Shown here piece by piece: positions 24,512 through 34,085 of a DNA stretch of 64,000 nt. A program made the translations under genes and the position numbers. Under the pieces are notes generated by a model. That model saw only the letters and a program-made list of their open reading frames with translations, made no database searches and was not told the origin of the DNA. Origin of the DNA: Streptomyces vilmorinianum (GTDB lineage Bacteria; Actinomycetota; Actinomycetes; Streptomycetales; Streptomycetaceae); the NCBI RefSeq assembly GCF_005517195.1, contig NZ_CP040244.1, positions 2,064,001 to 2,128,000 on the forward strand, read 5' to 3'. Numbering within the stretch: position 1 is the stretch's first letter; every line of letters starts with the position of its first letter.

Positions 24512-26296
24512 CTACGCCAGTTCCACCCGCATCCGCGGATCCCCGCCCTCCAGCTCCAGCACCCACACCTCGTTGCCGCCCTCCCGCAGCACCGGGCCCG
24601 GCACGAACAGCGACTCCTGCGGGCCGACACACCAGTACCGGCCCAGACAGAAACCGTTCACCCAGACGAAGCCACGCCCCCCGCCCGGCAGCGACAGCGC
24701 CGCGTCACCCGGTCCGGCCACGTCCACCACGGCTCTGTACAGCCCCGGCTCGGAGCCCCCCGCCCCTGCCCCCGCCCCCGCCCCTGCCCCCGCCCCCGCC
24801 ACCGGCCGGAACGGCACCTTCGCCACCGCCCCCGCCTCGAAGGCGTCCAGCCGCAGCCCCCGGGCCCGCACCCCGTGCACATACTGCCGCTCGTGCCGGA
24901 CCCCGCCCGTGAGCCCCTTCGGCTCCGCCTGCCGCGGCCCGTAGTTGACCCGGCCCAGCGACTCCACCCACAGCTCCACCACCGCGGGCCCCGCCACCGG
25001 CTCCGGCAGCACCGCGTCCTCCGCCGCCAGCACCCCCGCCCGCACCCCGTCCACGTACACCACCGCCCGGTCGCGCAACCCGCTCACCGACAGCGGATAC
25101 GGCTGCCGCGGCCCGGGGATCTCGAACCGGTAGCGGACGAGCCCTCGGTCCACCCCCAGCTCCTCGAACGCCGGCGGCACCGCACCGACCCACTCCTCGT
25201 CGCCGAGGACCTCCAGCACCTCCGCCGCCGGCGCCCACTCCGCGAACACCGCGCCCGCCCGACGCCCGATCCGCCGCGGCGGCGCCGGCACCTCCGGCAG
25301 CGGATCCTCCGCGAACTTCGCCAGCACCTCACGGAAACGCCAGAACTTCTCCGTCGGCAACCCCGCCTCGTCGACCGGCGCGTCATAGTCGTACGAGGTC
25401 ACCGTCGGCCGCAGCTCCCCCTCGTGCAGCGCACCGGCCCGGTTCGCCCCCGCCCAGCCCGCGAAATTCGTCCCCCCGTGCGCCATGTACACGTTCACCG
25501 ACGCCCCGCATTCCAGGATCTCCCGCAGGGCCTCCGCCGCCTCCGCCGCGTCCCGCACCGAGTGCTCCGTGCCCCAGTGATCGAACCAGCCGCACCAGAA
25601 CTCCATGCACATCAGCGGCCCCGACGGCCGATGCCGCCGCAGCACCGCGAACGCCTCCCGCGCCCCCGAGCCGAAGTTCGCGGTCGCCAGCACCCCCGGC
25701 ACCGACCCACCCGTCAGCATGTGGTCCTCGGGCCCGTCCGAGGTGAACAGCGGCACGCTCACCCCGCAGTCGAGCAACAACGCCCTCAGCCGGCGCAGAT
25801 AGCCCTGGTCCGAGCCGTAACTCCCGTACTCGTTCTCCACCTGGACCATGATCACCGGGCCTCCGCGGTCGATCTGCCGCGCCACGACCTGGGGGAGCAG
25901 CCTGCGGAACCAGCGCTCCACATGCCCCAGATACTCCGCGTCGTCCGTCCGCACCCGCCGCCCCAGGCGCCCCGTCAGCCAGTGCGGCAGCCCACCGTTC
26001 TCCCACTCGGCGCAGATGTACGGCCCCGGCCGCACGATCGCCCACATCCCGGCCGCCGCCACCGCGTCCAGGAACCGGCCCAGCGCCCCCACATCCCCGT
26101 ACCGGCCCGGCTCCGGCTCGTACAGATTCCACGGAACGTACGTCTCCACACAGGTGAGCCCCATCGCCCGGAGCATCCCCAGACGATGGCCCCACTGCTC
26201 CTCGTGCACCCGGAAGTAGTGCAACGCCCCCGACAGCAGCCGCACCGGCCGCCCGTCCAGGAGAAAGTCCTCGTCACCCACAGCGAACGTGCTCAT
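24512..26296 (-). CDS. Beta-galactosidase, glycoside hydrolase family 35
   Basis: A 594-residue enzyme. The TIM barrel covers about residues 1-330: SGALHYFRV, ETYVPWNLYEP, RPGPYICAEWENGGLP. The predicted acid/base is Glu156 in VQVENEYGS and the nucleophile Glu232 in CMEFWCGWFDHWG. C-terminal jelly-roll domains follow; a Gly-Ala dipeptide run interrupts them at about residues 504-517. There is no signal peptide, so it is probably cytoplasmic and acts on imported beta-galactosides. The divergent AraC regulator with an 84-base gap is the likely controller. Confidence 0.93.
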   Translation of the reverse strand: MSTFAVGDEDFLLDGRPVRLLSGALHYFRVHEEQWGHRLGMLRAMGLTCVETYVPWNLYEPEPGRYGDVGALGRFLDAVAAAGMWAIVRPGPYICAEWENGGLPHWLTGRLGRRVRTDDAEYLGHVERWFRRLLPQVVARQIDRGGPVIMVQVENEYGSYGSDQGYLRRLRALLLDCGVSVPLFTSDGPEDHMLTGGSVPGVLATANFGSGAREAFAVLRRHRPSGPLMCMEFWCGWFDHWGTEHSVRDAAEAAEALREILECGASVNVYMAHGGTNFAGWAGANRAGALHEGELRPTVTSYDYDAPVDEAGLPTEKFWRFREVLAKFAEDPLPEVPAPPRRIGRRAGAVFAEWAPAAEVLEVLGDEEWVGAVPPAFEELGVDRGLVRYRFEIPGPRQPYPLSVSGLRDRAVVYVDGVRAGVLAAEDAVLPEPVAGPAVVELWVESLGRVNYGPRQAEPKGLTGGVRHERQYVHGVRARGLRLDAFEAGAVAKVPFRPVAGAGAGAGAGAGAGGSEPGLYRAVVDVAGPGDAALSLPGGGRGFVWVNGFCLGRYWCVGPQESLFVPGPVLREGGNEVWVLELEGGDPRMRVELA

Positions 26297-26380
26297 GGCC
26301 TCACCCTCGCCCTCTGGCGGCGGAGGGGTCCATGGACAAAGATCGTCGCTGTTTGGACGGAAGAAAGGCAGGCCCCGCGG

Positions 26381-27268
26381 ATGTACCACACCTGGATGCG
26401 CTACTTCACGCCCAGCCCGGTCCACCACCGCCTCGGCCTCGTCTGCCTCGGCGTCGGACTGCAGCACGGCACCCTGCCCACCGTCGGCCCCCGCACCCTC
26501 GACCACCACGTCGCCGTCGTCGTCAGCGCCGGCAGCGGCTGGTACCGCGGCCCCGACGGCCGACGGACCACCATCACCGCCCCCGCCCTCATCTGGCTCA
26601 CCCCCGGCGTACCCCACCACTACTCCGCCGACCCCGACACCGGCTGGGACGAGAGCTTCGTCGACTTCGCAGGCCCCGCCACCACCACCTACACCGAACT
26701 CGGCTACATCGAACCGGACCGGCCCGTCGTCCCCCTCTCCGACGCCGCCGCCCCCCGCGCCGCCATCGGCCGCATCGCCCGCGCCGCCCGCCGCGGCAAC
26801 CCCCTCCTCGAAGTCGAGACCGCGGCCGCCGTCCACGAACTCCTCGTCGCCCTGCGCCGCGCCCGGGCCGACACCAACGCCGACGGCGACCCCGTCCTCA
26901 CCGCCCTCGCCCGCGACGCCTTCCAGCCGCTGTCCGTCGCCGAACACGCCTCCCGCCACGGCATGACCCCCGCGGAGCTGCGCACCGCCGTACGCCGCGC
27001 CGCCGGCTGCAGCCCCAAGGACTACCTCCTCACCATCCGCCTCGGACGCGCCAAAGAACTCCTCGCCGCCACCGAACTGCCCGTCGCCGCCGTCGCCCGA
27101 CGCGTCGGATACGACGACCCGGCCTACTTCTCCCGCCTCTTCACCCGACGAGTCGGCACCGCACCCATCCGCTTCCGCGAACAGCAGGCCCGCACCGTCC
27201 CCGGCGGCTGGAGCAACCAGATCCCGGATCCCGAACACCCGCCGACGATCGCCTCCCGATCCGTCTAA
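26381..27268 (+). CDS. AraC-family transcriptional regulator
   Basis: A 295-residue regulator at ATG 26381. The N-terminal cupin-like sensing domain (about 15-110) has LDHHVAVVVSAGSGWYRGPDGR and WLTPGVPHHYSAD. The C-terminal double helix-turn-helix (about 190-270) has FQPLSVAEHASRHGMTPAEL and VARRVGYDDPAYFSRLFTRR. Divergent orientation to the GH35 gene suggests sugar-responsive control of that enzyme. It ends 11 bases before the chorismate mutase gene. Confidence 0.9.
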   Translation: MYHTWMRYFTPSPVHHRLGLVCLGVGLQHGTLPTVGPRTLDHHVAVVVSAGSGWYRGPDGRRTTITAPALIWLTPGVPHHYSADPDTGWDESFVDFAGPATTTYTELGYIEPDRPVVPLSDAAAPRAAIGRIARAARRGNPLLEVETAAAVHELLVALRRARADTNADGDPVLTALARDAFQPLSVAEHASRHGMTPAELRTAVRRAAGCSPKDYLLTIRLGRAKELLAATELPVAAVARRVGYDDPAYFSRLFTRRVGTAPIRFREQQARTVPGGWSNQIPDPEHPPTIASRSV

Positions 27269-27279
27269 GCTCGCTGCTC

Positions 27280-27585
27280 ATGAGCGAGATCGACGAGTCC
27301 GTCACTGCGGAACTGACCCGGCTGCGCGAAAGCATCGACAACATCGACGCGGCGGTCGTCCACATGCTCGCCGAACGCTTCAAGTGCACCCAGCAGGTCG
27401 GCGTCCTCAAGGCCAAGCACCAGCTGCCGCCCGCCGACCCGGCGCGCGAGGCCCGCCAGATCGCCCGGCTGCGCGAACTCGCCGAGAACGCCAGACTCGA
27501 CCCGGCGTTCGCCGAGAAACTCCTGAACTTCATCATCGCCGAGGTCATCCGCCACCACGAGACGATCGCGGACGGAACACACTGA
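27280..27585 (+). CDS. Chorismate mutase (AroQ class)
   Basis: A 101-residue all-helical protein: LRESIDNIDAAVVHMLAERF, then KCTQQVGVLKAKHQLPPADP and FIIAEVIRHHETI. These keep the AroQ pattern of Arg, Lys and Glu residues that bind the transition state. It converts chorismate to prephenate for Phe/Tyr synthesis in the cytoplasm. The length fits the monofunctional enzymes. It overlaps the asparaginase start at TGATG, indicating coupling, although no metabolic link between the two is obvious. Confidence 0.9.
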   Translation: MSEIDESVTAELTRLRESIDNIDAAVVHMLAERFKCTQQVGVLKAKHQLPPADPAREARQIARLRELAENARLDPAFAEKLLNFIIAEVIRHHETIADGTH

Positions 27586-28574
27586 TGGGCCGCGTCACGG
27601 TCTTCACCCTCGGCGGCACCATCTCCGCGCGCGGCGGCGACGCATCGCGCATGACCGGCGCCGAAGTCCTCGCGGGCCTCGGCGCCCCCGACACCGACAT
27701 CGAACTGCGCGACTTCCGCCGGCTGCCCAGCTCCTCCCTCTCCTTCGACGACCTCGCCGCACTCGCCCACGAGGTCCGCGAGACCGTCGCGGCCGGCTCC
27801 GGCGTCGTCGTGGTCCAGGGCACCGACACCCTGGAAGAGACCGCGTTCCTCCTCGACCTGCTCTGCGAGACCGGCGAACCCGTCGTCGTCACCGGCGCCA
27901 TGCGCCGCCCCGACCTCCCCGGCGCCGACGGCCCCGCCAACCTGGCCGCCGCCCTCACCGTCGCCGCCGACCCCCGCTGCCGCGACCTCGGCGTCCTCGT
28001 CGTCCTCGCCGACGAGATCCACGCCGCCCGCCACGTCCGCAAGAGCCACACCACCTCCGTCACCACCTTCGCCTCCCCGGGCGCCGGCCCGCTCGGCACC
28101 GTCGTCGAAGGCGAGCCGAGGATCCTCCTGCGCCCCACCACCACGACCGCCCTCCACCCCCTGAGCTTCGACCCCGCCGTACGGGTAGCCCTGCTCACCC
28201 TCACCCTCGGCGACCGCGGCGAACTCCTCGAAGCGATCGACTCCCGCTACGACGGCCTCGTCGTGGCCGCCTTCGGCGCCGGCCACGTCCCCACCTGGCT
28301 CGTCGAACCCCTGGAACACCTCGCCACCCGCGTCCCCGTCGTCCTCGCCTCCCGCACCGGCGCCGGCGCGACCCTCACCCACACCTACCGCGGCCCCGGC
28401 TCCGAACACGACCTCCTCCACCGCGGCCTCATCCCCGCCGGCCCCCTCGACCCCGCCAAGGCCCGCCTGCTCCTCCACGCCCTCCTCTCCACCGGCGCCA
28501 AAAGCCCCACCGGCTACGACCGCCCCGGCATCACCGCCGCCTTCGCCCACCTGAACGGAACCGGCCTGGCATAG
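27585..28574 (+). CDS. L-asparaginase family protein
   Basis: A 329-residue enzyme. The first catalytic Thr is in TLGGTISA near the N-terminus and the second in VVQGTDTLEETAF (Thr-Asp pair), with a later HVRKSHTTSVTTFASP that carries the Lys. This is the bacterial type I/II asparaginase pattern: hydrolysis of Asn to Asp and ammonia. There is no signal peptide, so it is cytoplasmic. It is translationally coupled to chorismate mutase (TGATG). Confidence 0.9.
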   Translation: MGRVTVFTLGGTISARGGDASRMTGAEVLAGLGAPDTDIELRDFRRLPSSSLSFDDLAALAHEVRETVAAGSGVVVVQGTDTLEETAFLLDLLCETGEPVVVTGAMRRPDLPGADGPANLAAALTVAADPRCRDLGVLVVLADEIHAARHVRKSHTTSVTTFASPGAGPLGTVVEGEPRILLRPTTTTALHPLSFDPAVRVALLTLTLGDRGELLEAIDSRYDGLVVAAFGAGHVPTWLVEPLEHLATRVPVVLASRTGAGATLTHTYRGPGSEHDLLHRGLIPAGPLDPAKARLLLHALLSTGAKSPTGYDRPGITAAFAHLNGTGLA

Positions 28575-28669
28575 CGCCTGCCCCACGGCCCGGCACCAGG
28601 GGTGCCCGCTCTGAGCTGTCAGCGGAACCCCCCTGCCCCGGAGTGGCCTCATCAGGCAGCATGGGGCCC

Positions 28670-31150
28670 ATGTCCGTACTGACGCGCGACGAAGCGCAGA
28701 CCCGTGCCCAGCTCCTCGACGTCGAGCACTACACGGTCGACCTCGACCTCACCACCGGCGACGAGACCTTCGAATCCACGACCGAGATCCGGTTCACCGC
28801 CCGCGCCGCCGCGGACACCTTCGTCGAGCTGAAGCCCGTCACGCTCCACTCCGTCCACCTCGACGGCGAGCCCCTCGACCCCGCCCTCCTGGACGAGAAC
28901 CGGCTCCCCCTGACCCTCACCGAGGGCCGGCACACCCTGCGCGTCGGTACGACCATGCGGTACTCCCGCACCGGCGAGGGCATGCACCGCTTCACGGACC
29001 CCACCGACGGCGAGTCGTACGTCTACACCCAGCTCTTCATGGAAGACGTCCAGCGCGTCTTCGCCGCCTTCGACCAGCCCGACCTCAAGGCCGTCTTCGA
29101 GGTCACCGTCAAGGCCCCCGAAGGCTGGACCGTCCTCGCCAACGGCATCACCGAGCAGCAGCCCGACGGCCGCTGGAAGGCCGCCGCCACCCCGCTCCTG
29201 TCCACCTACTTCGTCTGCGTCGCCGCCGGCCCCTGGCACTCCGTCCGCACCGAACACGCCGGACTGCCCTTCGCCCTCCACTGCCGCCGCTCCCTCGCCC
29301 CCCACCTCGACGCCGACGCCGACGAGATCCTCGACATCACCAAGGCCTGCTTCGACCGCTACCACGAGAAGTTCGAGGAGCCCTACCCCTTCGACTCCTA
29401 CGACCAGGCCTTCGTCCCCGAGTTCAACGCCGGCGCCATGGAGAACCCCGGCCTCGTCACCTTCCGCGACGAGTTCGTCTACCGCTCCGCCGTCACCGTC
29501 ACCGAACGCCAGACCCGCGCCATGGTCATCGCCCACGAGATGGCCCACATGTGGTTCGGCGACCTCGTCACCCTGCGCTGGTGGGACGACATCTGGCTCA
29601 ACGAGTCCTTCGCCGAGTACATGGGCTTCCAGACCGTCAACGAAGCGTGCGCCGACCGCTTCCCCGACACCTGGATCGACTTCGGCATCTCCCGCAAGGC
29701 CTGGGGCTACGACGCCGACCAGCGCCCCTCCACCCACCCCGTCGCCCCCGACCCGGACGCGGTCCCCGACACCGCCTCCGCACTGCTCAACTTCGACGGC
29801 ATCTCCTACGCCAAGGGCGCCTCCGCCCTGCGCCAGCTCGTCGCCTGGATGGGGGAGAAGGACTTCCTCACCGGCATCAACACCCACTTCAAGCGCCACA
29901 AGTTCGGCAACGCCACCCTCGCCGACTTCATCGACAACCTCGCCTCCGCCACCGACCGCGACGTCCACGGCTGGGCCGAGCAGTGGCTGCGCACCACCGG
30001 CGTCGACACCCTCACCCCCGAGCTCGGCGACGGCGGCCTCAAGGTGAATCACGCGGGCAGCCGCCCGCACCGGATCACCGTCGGCGTCTACGACCGCGAC
30101 CTCGTCGACGGCCGCCGGCTCGTCCCGCGCGAGCGCCTCGACATCGACGTCCCGCAGACCGCGCCCGTCGAACTCCCCGGCCCGCGCCCGGCCCTCGTCG
30201 TCCTCAACGACGGCGACCTCACCTACGCCAAGGTGCGCCTGGACGAGACCTCGCGGGAGACCGCCCTGCGCACCCTCTCCGGCATCCCCGACCCGCTCAC
30301 CCGCGCCCTCGTCTGGAACACCCTGCGCGACATGGTCCGCGACGGCGAACTGGAGCCCGCCGCCTACCTGGAGACGGCCCACGCCCACCTCCCCGAGGAG
30401 ACCGACCTCGCCCTCGTCCAGGGCGCCCTCGCCTTCGCCCGCACCCAGATCGCCGACCGCTACGTGCCGGCCGCGGACCGCCCCGCCGCACTCGCCCTCA
30501 TCACCTCACTCGCCCGCGACCTCATCCGCCGCACCGAGGACGGCGACAACCCCGGCCTGCGCCTGACCGCCGTCCGCACCTTCATCGACAGCGCCACCCA
30601 GCCCGACACCATCGCCGCCTGGCTCGCCGACGGCACCGTCCCCGGCGGCCCCGAACTCGACCCCGAGCTGCGCTGGCGCATCCTCGCCCGCCTCGCCGTC
30701 CTCGGCGCCGTCGACGAGCCCGAGATCGCCGCGGAACTGGAGCGCGACCCCAGCGCCACCGGCCAGGAAGGCGCCGCCCGCTGCCGCGCCGCCCTGCCCA
30801 CCGCGCAGGCCAAGGCGGCCGCCTGGTCCCGCCTCTTCGACTCCGACGACCTGTCCAACTACCTGTTCACGGCGACGGCCCAGGGCTTCTGGCAGCCCGA
30901 ACAGGCCGACCTCGTACGGGAGTACGTCCCCCGCTTCTACCCCGCCGCCACCGCCCTCGGCGCCCGCCGCGGCCCCGCGATGGCCGAGGCCGCGGGCCGC
31001 TACGCCTTCCCGTCCTTCGCGATCGACGAGGAGTCCCTCGCCACGGGCGACCACCACCTGACAGACCCCACCCTGATCCCCGCCCTCCGCCGCAAACTCA
31101 GCGACCAACTCGACGACCTCCGCCGAGCCCTGCGCGTCCGCACCGCGTAG
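28670..31150 (+). CDS. pepN: Aminopeptidase N (M1 family)
   Basis: An enzyme of about 826 residues. Exopeptidase motif AGAMENPGLVTF; zinc site HEMAHMWFGDL followed by WLNESFAEY (HExxH-x18-E). The C-terminal helical ERAP1-like domain is present. It removes N-terminal residues from peptides in the cytoplasm. The start may be ATG 28670 or 28661; ribosome sites are weak. The length matches the actinobacterial PepN family. A terminator follows. Confidence 0.95.
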   Translation: MSVLTRDEAQTRAQLLDVEHYTVDLDLTTGDETFESTTEIRFTARAAADTFVELKPVTLHSVHLDGEPLDPALLDENRLPLTLTEGRHTLRVGTTMRYSRTGEGMHRFTDPTDGESYVYTQLFMEDVQRVFAAFDQPDLKAVFEVTVKAPEGWTVLANGITEQQPDGRWKAAATPLLSTYFVCVAAGPWHSVRTEHAGLPFALHCRRSLAPHLDADADEILDITKACFDRYHEKFEEPYPFDSYDQAFVPEFNAGAMENPGLVTFRDEFVYRSAVTVTERQTRAMVIAHEMAHMWFGDLVTLRWWDDIWLNESFAEYMGFQTVNEACADRFPDTWIDFGISRKAWGYDADQRPSTHPVAPDPDAVPDTASALLNFDGISYAKGASALRQLVAWMGEKDFLTGINTHFKRHKFGNATLADFIDNLASATDRDVHGWAEQWLRTTGVDTLTPELGDGGLKVNHAGSRPHRITVGVYDRDLVDGRRLVPRERLDIDVPQTAPVELPGPRPALVVLNDGDLTYAKVRLDETSRETALRTLSGIPDPLTRALVWNTLRDMVRDGELEPAAYLETAHAHLPEETDLALVQGALAFARTQIADRYVPAADRPAALALITSLARDLIRRTEDGDNPGLRLTAVRTFIDSATQPDTIAAWLADGTVPGGPELDPELRWRILARLAVLGAVDEPEIAAELERDPSATGQEGAARCRAALPTAQAKAAAWSRLFDSDDLSNYLFTATAQGFWQPEQADLVREYVPRFYPAATALGARRGPAMAEAAGRYAFPSFAIDEESLATGDHHLTDPTLIPALRRKLSDQLDDLRRALRVRTA

Positions 31151-31185
31151 CGCGGTCCATGGGCGCAGCCGAACGCCCACCACGA

Positions 31186-31212
31186 GGACGGGGCCCTGTC
31201 CAGGCCCCGTCC
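31186..31212 (+). terminator. Terminator after pepN
   Basis: A perfect ten-pair stem (ggacggggcc with ggccccgtcc) and a seven-base loop, 35 bases after the pepN stop codon. Confidence 0.8.
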
Positions 31213-31271
31213 CTCGTTCGGGTTGCACCGGCGATCTCGCCGGACAAACCCACAAAACCCCCGGCACGCTC

Positions 31272-32663
31272 ATGTCCATGCGTGCCGAGCCCACTCCGCC
31301 CCTCGCGACAGACACCACCGCCCTGCGCCCCCTCCTGGACACCGTCCTCACCGCCCTCCAGGACGGAGCGCGCGCACGCAGCGGCCCCCTCCCCGCCGGC
31401 GGCCCCGAGACAGTGGCCGCCCAGGTACGGGAGGCACTGGGAGACCCGCTCCCACCCCACGGCACCACCCCCACCGCCGCCCTCCACACCCTCGTCCGCG
31501 CCCTCGCCGCCGGCGCCGCCGACCCCACCCACCCCCTCTGCGCCGCCCACCTCCACACCCCGCCCCTCGCGCTCGCCGCCGCAGCCGATCTCGCCGCCTC
31601 CGCGCTCAACCCCTCCATGGACTCCTGGGACCAGGCCCCCGCCGCCTCCGCCCTCGAAGACCTCGTCACCGAGGCCCTGGCCACGGCCGTGTACCCCACG
31701 GCGCCCCACCCCGGCGCCCTCGTCACCACCGGCGGCACCGAGTCCAACCAGCTCGCCCTGCTCCTCGCCCGCGAGCGCCACGGCCCGGCCGGTCACACCG
31801 TCCAGACCGTCGTCGGCGCCAACGCCCACCACTCCTTCCGCCGCGCCGCCTGGCTCCTCGGCCTCCCCGAGCCGGTGACCGTACCCACCCCCAACGGCAC
31901 CCTCGACCCCGTCGCCCTCGACGAAGCACTCACCGACCTCCACGGCCCCCTCCTCGTCGCCGCCACCGCCGGCACCACCGACACCGGCCGCATCGACCCC
32001 CTCCCCGAGATCGCCGCACTCTGCGAAGCCCACCACGCCGAGCTGCACGTCGACGCCGCCTACGGCGGCCCCGTCCTCTTCAGCGACACCCACCGCCCCC
32101 TCCTCGCCGGACTCGACCGCGCCCGCACCGTCACCCTCGACCTCCACAAACTGGGCTGGCAGCCCGCCGCCGCCGGACTCCTCGCCGTCCGCGACACCAC
32201 CGACCTGGCCGCCCTCGCCCACACCGCCGACTACCTCAACGCCGACGACGACACCGAAGCCGGCCTCCCCGACCTCCTCGGCCGCTCCCTGCGCACCACC
32301 CGCCGCCCCGACATCCTCAAAACCGCCGTCACCCTGCGCGCCCTGGGCCGCCACGGCCTCGGCGCACTCGTCGACCAGGTCTGCGCCCTCGCCCAGCACC
32401 TCGCCGACCTCGTCGAGAAGACCCCCGGCCTGGAGCTGTACGAACGCCCCACCCTGACCACCGTCCTGTTCCGGCCCACCGACGCCGACGACACCACCGT
32501 CGCCGCGATCCGCCGCACCCTCCTCACCGAAGGAAGCGCCGTCCTCGGCCGCGCCCACGAGGACGGCCGCCTCTGGCTCAAAGCCACCTTGCTCAACCCC
32601 CACGCCACCCCCGGCGACCTGGAAGCACTCATCACCCTCGTGGAAGGCGGCAGCGACCGATGA
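31272..32663 (+). CDS. PLP-dependent group II amino-acid decarboxylase (DesA-like)
   Basis: A 463-residue fold-type I PLP enzyme. GGTESNQLALLLAR is at about 154-167, AHHSF supplies the PLP-stacking His at 186-187, HVDAAYGG is at 259-266, and the Schiff-base Lys293 is in LDLHKLGW. It resembles lysine/ornithine/diaminobutyrate decarboxylases such as DesA of desferrioxamine synthesis, but is shorter and divergent. It overlaps the next gene (ATGA), which encodes an amine N-hydroxylase, so the product is probably a diamine that is then N-hydroxylated. No clear ribosome site or iron-box operator is seen upstream. Confidence 0.85.
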   Translation: MSMRAEPTPPLATDTTALRPLLDTVLTALQDGARARSGPLPAGGPETVAAQVREALGDPLPPHGTTPTAALHTLVRALAAGAADPTHPLCAAHLHTPPLALAAAADLAASALNPSMDSWDQAPAASALEDLVTEALATAVYPTAPHPGALVTTGGTESNQLALLLARERHGPAGHTVQTVVGANAHHSFRRAAWLLGLPEPVTVPTPNGTLDPVALDEALTDLHGPLLVAATAGTTDTGRIDPLPEIAALCEAHHAELHVDAAYGGPVLFSDTHRPLLAGLDRARTVTLDLHKLGWQPAAAGLLAVRDTTDLAALAHTADYLNADDDTEAGLPDLLGRSLRTTRRPDILKTAVTLRALGRHGLGALVDQVCALAQHLADLVEKTPGLELYERPTLTTVLFRPTDADDTTVAAIRRTLLTEGSAVLGRAHEDGRLWLKATLLNPHATPGDLEALITLVEGGSDR

Positions 32664-34081
32664 CCGGCAGCACCCCCCAGCGTCCCCCGCGCGACCCCGA
32701 CCAACCCCACGACCTCGTGGGCATCGGCATCGGCCCCTTCAACCTCTCCCTCGCCGCACTCGCCCACGGCGTCCCCGGCGGCCTCTCCGCCACCTTCTAC
32801 GAACAGAACCCCGCCTTCCACTGGCACCCCGGCCTCCTCATCGAAGGCGCCACCCTCCAAGTCCCCTTCCTCGCCGACCTCGTGACCCTCGCCGACCCCG
32901 CCAGCCCCTGGTCGTTCCTCAGCTACCTGCGCTCCCGCGACCGCCTCTTCCCCTTCTACTTCGCCGAGAAATTCCACATCCAGCGCGCCGAGTACGACGC
33001 CTACTGCCGCTGGGTCAGCGGCCAGCTCCCCAGCCTGCACTTCGGCCACCAGGTCGACGCCGTCCGCTGGAACCCCGAACGCGCCCTGTTCGAAGTCGAC
33101 TTCACCCAACTCGACGCCGACGGCGAGGCCGAAGCCCTGGGCCGCGCCTACACCCGCCACGTCGTCCTCGGCGTCGGCACCCAGCCCTACATCCCCGAAC
33201 CCCTCAGACCCCTCGCCGACGCCCCGAACGTCCCCGTCCTCCACTCCGCCGACTACCTCGCCCACCGCGAACAGCTCCTCGCGGCCGAACACGTCACCGT
33301 CATCGGCTCAGGCCAGTCCGGCGCCGAGATCTTCCTCGACCTGCTCAGGGCACGCCCCGCCGGCGCCGAAAAACTCCACTGGCTGGCCCGCACCGAAGCC
33401 TTCCGGCCCATGGAGTACTCCAAACTCGGCCTGGAGCACTTCACCCCCGACTACACCCGCTTCTTCCACGGCCTGCCCGAACCCGTACGCAACGAACTCC
33501 TGCCCCGCCAGAGCCAGTTGCACAAAGCGATCGACGCCGACACCATCGCCGCCATCCACGACGAGCTCTACCGGCGCACCCTCCACGGCGGCTGGCCCGA
33601 CGCCGTCCTCACCCCCGGCGTCCGCGTCCGCACCGCCGGCCGCGTCGCCACCACCAAGGTCGAACTGCACCTCGAACACATCCAGCAGTCCACCCGCTCC
33701 CGCCTCACCACCGACGCCGTCGTCCTCGCCACCGGCTACCGCGAGCGCCCCGTCGACCGCATGCTCGCCGGACTCGACCCGTACCTGCGCCACGACTCCC
33801 ACGGACGAGCCACGGTCGACGACGAGTACCGGCTCGTCCTCGACGAGTCCGTCACCGGCTCCGTCTACGTACAGAACGCCGAGAAGCACACCCACGGCGT
33901 CGGCGCCCCCGACCTCGGACTCGCCGCCTGGCGCAGCGCCACCATCCTCAACTCCCTCACCGGCAAAGAGCCCTACCCGCTGCCCCGCCGCACCGCCTTC
34001 ACCACCTTCGGCCTCGAACAGCGAGAGGCGCCACGCATCCCGGCCCAGAGCCAGGAGCTGACGCCTCTCACGCAGAGCTGA
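32660..34081 (+). CDS. FAD-dependent lysine/ornithine/diamine N-hydroxylase (DesB-like)
   Basis: A 473-residue class B flavin monooxygenase. FAD-binding motif GIGIGPFNLSLAALAHG near the N-terminus, NADPH-binding VIGSGQSGAEIF in the middle, and the late ATGY motif. It uses NADPH and O2 to hydroxylate a primary amine, the first step toward a hydroxamate. It is coupled to the decarboxylase by a four-base overlap. The acyltransferase and NIS synthetase genes (DesC, DesD) that normally follow are absent; the next gene is convergent. The final product is therefore unknown. Confidence 0.9.
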   Translation: MTGSTPQRPPRDPDQPHDLVGIGIGPFNLSLAALAHGVPGGLSATFYEQNPAFHWHPGLLIEGATLQVPFLADLVTLADPASPWSFLSYLRSRDRLFPFYFAEKFHIQRAEYDAYCRWVSGQLPSLHFGHQVDAVRWNPERALFEVDFTQLDADGEAEALGRAYTRHVVLGVGTQPYIPEPLRPLADAPNVPVLHSADYLAHREQLLAAEHVTVIGSGQSGAEIFLDLLRARPAGAEKLHWLARTEAFRPMEYSKLGLEHFTPDYTRFFHGLPEPVRNELLPRQSQLHKAIDADTIAAIHDELYRRTLHGGWPDAVLTPGVRVRTAGRVATTKVELHLEHIQQSTRSRLTTDAVVLATGYRERPVDRMLAGLDPYLRHDSHGRATVDDEYRLVLDESVTGSVYVQNAEKHTHGVGAPDLGLAAWRSATILNSLTGKEPYPLPRRTAFTTFGLEQREAPRIPAQSQELTPLTQS

Positions 34082-34085
34082 ACCC

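Noticed and set aside
31151..31271. Iron-box (DmdR/IdeR) operator upstream of the DesA-like gene
   Set aside because: No ttaggttaggctcacctaa-like palindrome is present; the only structure is the pepN terminator.
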